Source: Anagrus nilaparvatae
Taxonomy: Eukaryota > Arthropoda > Insecta > Hymenoptera > Mymaridae
Length of the DNA: 64,000 nucleotides
Assembly (NCBI GenBank): GCA_022575985.1
Contig: JAKSXM010000278.1
Location: forward strand, 186,001-250,000
Reading direction: 5' to 3'
Shown here: positions 61,373 to 64,000 of the stretch, piece by piece
Position numbering within the stretch: position 1 is the stretch's first letter
How the letters are laid out: every line of letters begins with the position of its first letter
The notes under the pieces: model-generated
What the model was told of the DNA's origin: nothing
Database searches by the model: none
Seen by the model: the letters and a program-made list of their open reading frames with translations, nothing else
Program-made: the position numbers and the translations under genes

Positions 61373-63460
61373 TTTTTTTTTTGTTATTATTATTCTATGT
61401 CCCAAAACGAAAATATCCATTTAACCCCTCACCCCTCACTTCAATTTTTCACCCCCCCCCCTAAAAACGTCAATTTTCATTCAAGACTCATTTTCACCAA
61501 AAATTACAATTTTAACAGCAATTTTAAAATCGGTCATTTTTGGCAAAAAATGGACATTTGATTTACTAACTATAGCGACGAGAAAATAGGTGATAAAAAA
61601 TCGCGGTTTACAGCGTTTGAAAGGTAGAACTTATACGAAAAAAATGAGACCAAATGGTAGTATTTTGGTAGAATTACAACATGACAGCGTTATTTAGAAA
61701 AATTCCTAAAAATCCTATCTTATAACATTGTTATAGAATTAATCCCTGCGTTTCTTGGCCAAGAAGGCGCGTTGAAATAAATGGAAGGAGTTTTCGGTAT
61801 TTTTTCAACATATTTAAGTCATCCATTGTAATGTACAATACAGATGTTTCTAATATATACGATTTTCGCTATAAAATCCAAAAACTTTTAGTACAAAAAA
61901 GGGTGTTTTCGGCGTTTAAGGGTGTTTAAGGTATTTTCGGACTCTGAGGACCTCATTTTCGAGTTTAGCAATACCGAAAACATATTAGGAAGTATAGAAA
62001 ACGTATTTTGAAAAAAATTTTTGTCCTTCCCACTAATTGTCGGTATTAGCCAACCTCTTGAGAGCTACCCTGGGCTTGTGCGACCCCTAAATCGTTCTCA
62101 AATGAGCTAAAAATTGGTATGCGATCATCTTGTCACCTAAAATTCAATATACTTTAGGAAGAACATTTTTGGCACTTTTTTTTTGTGAACAACCCTAATA
62201 TACATAGCATATAACCCTGCTATAGTGTCTAATTTCTAGGACCAGAAGGCCCATTCAGGTAAACTGAGGGTATGAAGGATGTTTTCTCAACTACCACAAC
62301 CTGTTTTGAAAGTTAGAAGCAATTCGTATTTCCTAAACAGTTGACAATCCCCTTGTTATCTTCAATAAAAACCCATAAAAAATTTTAGTTTTTTTGAAAT
62401 TTTGACGGTTTCCGTGGCTCAAATTTACTGTAACTGGGCTCATTTTGAAGGGCTTTGATAGATAAAAAACATATAAATTTTCCAGAGAGATAATTTTTGA
62501 TATAGCAAAATAATTGAATTTTAAAGTAAAATTTTAGTCCTCAGCATTTTTGAATTTAAGGATTCCTAAAGTAGGAATAATTATTTTTTGAGTTTTGTGT
62601 GTGAAAAAGGTATCAAGCACAAATCTTTCAAGAGTATATAGACCTGTTTTGGTACCAAAGAACCAGAGATATGAATTTTTGACAGATTTTTGAAAAAAAA
62701 AGAGAGAAAAAACACGTTTTTGCCCCCCCTCTGCCCCATGAAATGCAGCTGGGAGCAAAATTCCAACGGGAAACTTATTATTTTTTTGTGTATAAACAAT
62801 CTGTAAAAGGTTATTTTATAGATATCATTCTGGTGCAGATTTTCCCCTAATATTCCGGGATGCTCTTTAAGGCCGATCCAATGACCTGACCTGCCCACCA
62901 TTGCTGTATTAGCAAAGAAAGACTCGTACTAATATCTGAAATTGTTTGAAATTTTTTGCATTAAAAAATAAAAAAAAACAACAATTTTTTCTTCTTGGAC
63001 GTAGTGCTTGCTTCATTTTTTTCCATATGAAAGTACTAAAATATCTAGAATTATCGTTTTTTTACTCGTTATCTCTAATCCAATACTTAATTTTTCGAAA
63101 TTTTTTGCATAAAAAATTTTAGTATAGGCCTGGAGTATACTTTTATTTGCGATATTTTTTGAAAGCATCTCCATGGAATTTTACGACGGTAATTTTAGTT
63201 TTTGGGGTCGCTGATTCCAAATCCGAATTCTGTTTTGACCTAACGTGGTCCAATTTTGCGTAATTGCCCATTTAAGGTCATTTTTAACGTTTTCTTGCCA
63301 TTTTTTTTTTTTTTTTTTTTTAAGTTTCACTTAAAATAATTTAAGAAAATACAATATTATTTAAAATGTTTTAAAATAATTGATATGGAAATAGTACTTG
63401 TATATGATATAATATATAATAAAACTGAATGTAATAAAAGTAAAATAATTAATATTGGAA
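61373..63460. other. 2-kb non-coding stretch with dispersed-repeat similarity
   Basis: Positions about 61490-61650 resemble the palindromic family at 53720-53890. The remainder is unassigned, with no convincing frame. The two overlapping minus-strand frames at 62534-62901 show no motif. Confidence 0.4.
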
Positions 63461-63463
<3 letters not shown>

Positions 63464-63495
<32 letters not shown>

Positions 63496-64000
63496 GGAAA
63501 TATGTGAATCTTACATCAGCCATGGAGTGTTTGCGGGCCTTAAAGACCCGCAAATTTCCATGACCGCCCAGTTGCACAAAGTGCACAACTGGGAGACCAC
63601 CGACGAACGCGGTCGCCGGCTACGCCCCAGATTCTTACTGGATAAACACACTTTAAACCCCCCGCGCTTGTTTGTCCCAAACCGGAACTCCCTTTTCAGG
63701 TATAACTTCAGTTTGGGACGCGCAGCCTAGGCAGCTGGCCGCTGCCTTCCCCCCTGCCTAGGGACAGGAGAGCTCTCTACGATAGAAAGCCCTCCTCTTT
63801 CTTCTTCAGCAAGGTGGCCCTCACGTAATCTGCTACTTTGTTCCAGTTTTCGGAACTCCATAGCATTTCCGGGACCACCGTCTCCGGCCTCCAAATCGGG
63901 AAGGGCGGGCGCCCCTCCGCGTAGCGCACACATTCGAAGAATGTGTGCTCTACTGTATCATCCACGCCCGGACAGTGCAAGCACTCCTTTGTTGCCACCT
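63464..64000 (-). mobile_element. R1-clade LINE copy D (same family as copy B), runs off the window
   Basis: A T-run at 63464-63492 is the poly(A) tail. The next 285 bp is the reverse complement of the copy B 3' UTR (12682-12968) with scattered changes. Beyond about 63778 it enters the ORF2 C-terminus. The outer part continues past position 64000. Confidence 0.92.
63780..63998 (-). CDS. R1-clade ORF2 C-terminus (partial)
   Basis: The last 73 codons of ORF2 read ATKECLHCPGVDDTVEHTFF, then ECVRYAEGRPPFPIWRPETV, ending LLKKKEEGFLS-stop. This is nearly the same as the end of the copy B protein (CLHCPGEKDTVEHTFFEC). The cysteine-histidine knuckle is intact. The rest lies outside the window, so its coding status cannot be judged. 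Confidence 0.88.

Noticed and set aside
62534..62901. Two overlapping minus-strand frames of 74 and 106 codons
   Set aside because: Low-complexity Phe/Lys-rich translations in AT-rich DNA without a motif, overlapping each other in different frames.

Overview
This window is animal nuclear DNA, most probably from an insect or another arthropod with an AT-rich genome. The reasons are strong AT bias, GT-AG introns in host-gene remnants, and a transposon set typical of insects (BEL/Pao, R1-clade LINEs, Gypsy, Penelope-like, Helitron, Tigger/pogo, MITEs, a tRNA-derived SINE). I see no intact single-copy host gene. The window is a transposon graveyard holding broken pieces of housekeeping genes.

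Layout, left to right. 0.4-2.2 kb: a decayed Penelope-like element on the minus strand whose 3' part folds back on itself. 2.6-3.25 kb: a foldback repeat. 3.8-14.2 kb: a three-layer nest. The asparagine-rich ORF1 of a CR1/Jockey-type LINE was hit by a full-length but decayed R1-clade LINE (3853-9936, minus, 16-bp target duplication) and, 37 bp away, by a 5'-truncated R1-clade LINE with an intact ORF2 (9990-12993, plus, 10-bp duplication). 15.3-18.7 kb: minus-strand, intron-containing pseudogene pieces of GPI transamidase PIGK, the flippase subunit CDC50/TMEM30 and phosphoglucomutase. 19.3-31.9 kb: a direct array of 'TACTAGC'-headed repeats carrying a tRNA-Thr-derived SINE and a young, apparently complete BEL element (22338-30559, LTRs with one visible mismatch). 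In that element gag and pol are separated by one in-frame UGA in a readthrough-type context. 32.4-33.65 kb: delta-COP pseudogene. 34.0-37.8 kb: a CR1/Jockey-type LINE tail, then a 5'-truncated BEL copy interrupted by a fragment encoding a Myc-type bHLH.

38.8-48.4 kb: a second deep nest. A TGTC-rich repeat was split by a non-autonomous Gypsy element (gag and protease only). Its 3' LTR was split at an A|T site by a 4.8-kb Helitron, which itself holds a 578-bp palindromic MITE. 48.6-53 kb: a leucine-rich-repeat gene remnant split by a 3.6-kb non-coding LTR element (LARD type). 53-64 kb: palindromic repeats, a BEL integrase scrap, a Tigger/pogo deletion derivative, a G-rich minisatellite, a TTAA-flanked 718-bp palindrome, and two further R1-clade fragments. 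The last of these runs off the right end and belongs to the same family as the intact copy at 9990-12993.

The only long intact frames are the BEL gag and pol and the R1-clade ORF2. The combination of decayed, intron-retaining fragments of several unrelated housekeeping genes with dense, partly young transposons suggests a non-recombining or dispensable chromosome (W, Y, B or germline-restricted) or pericentromeric DNA. That is inference. Segmental capture by a transposon is an alternative for the 15.3-18.7 kb cluster.
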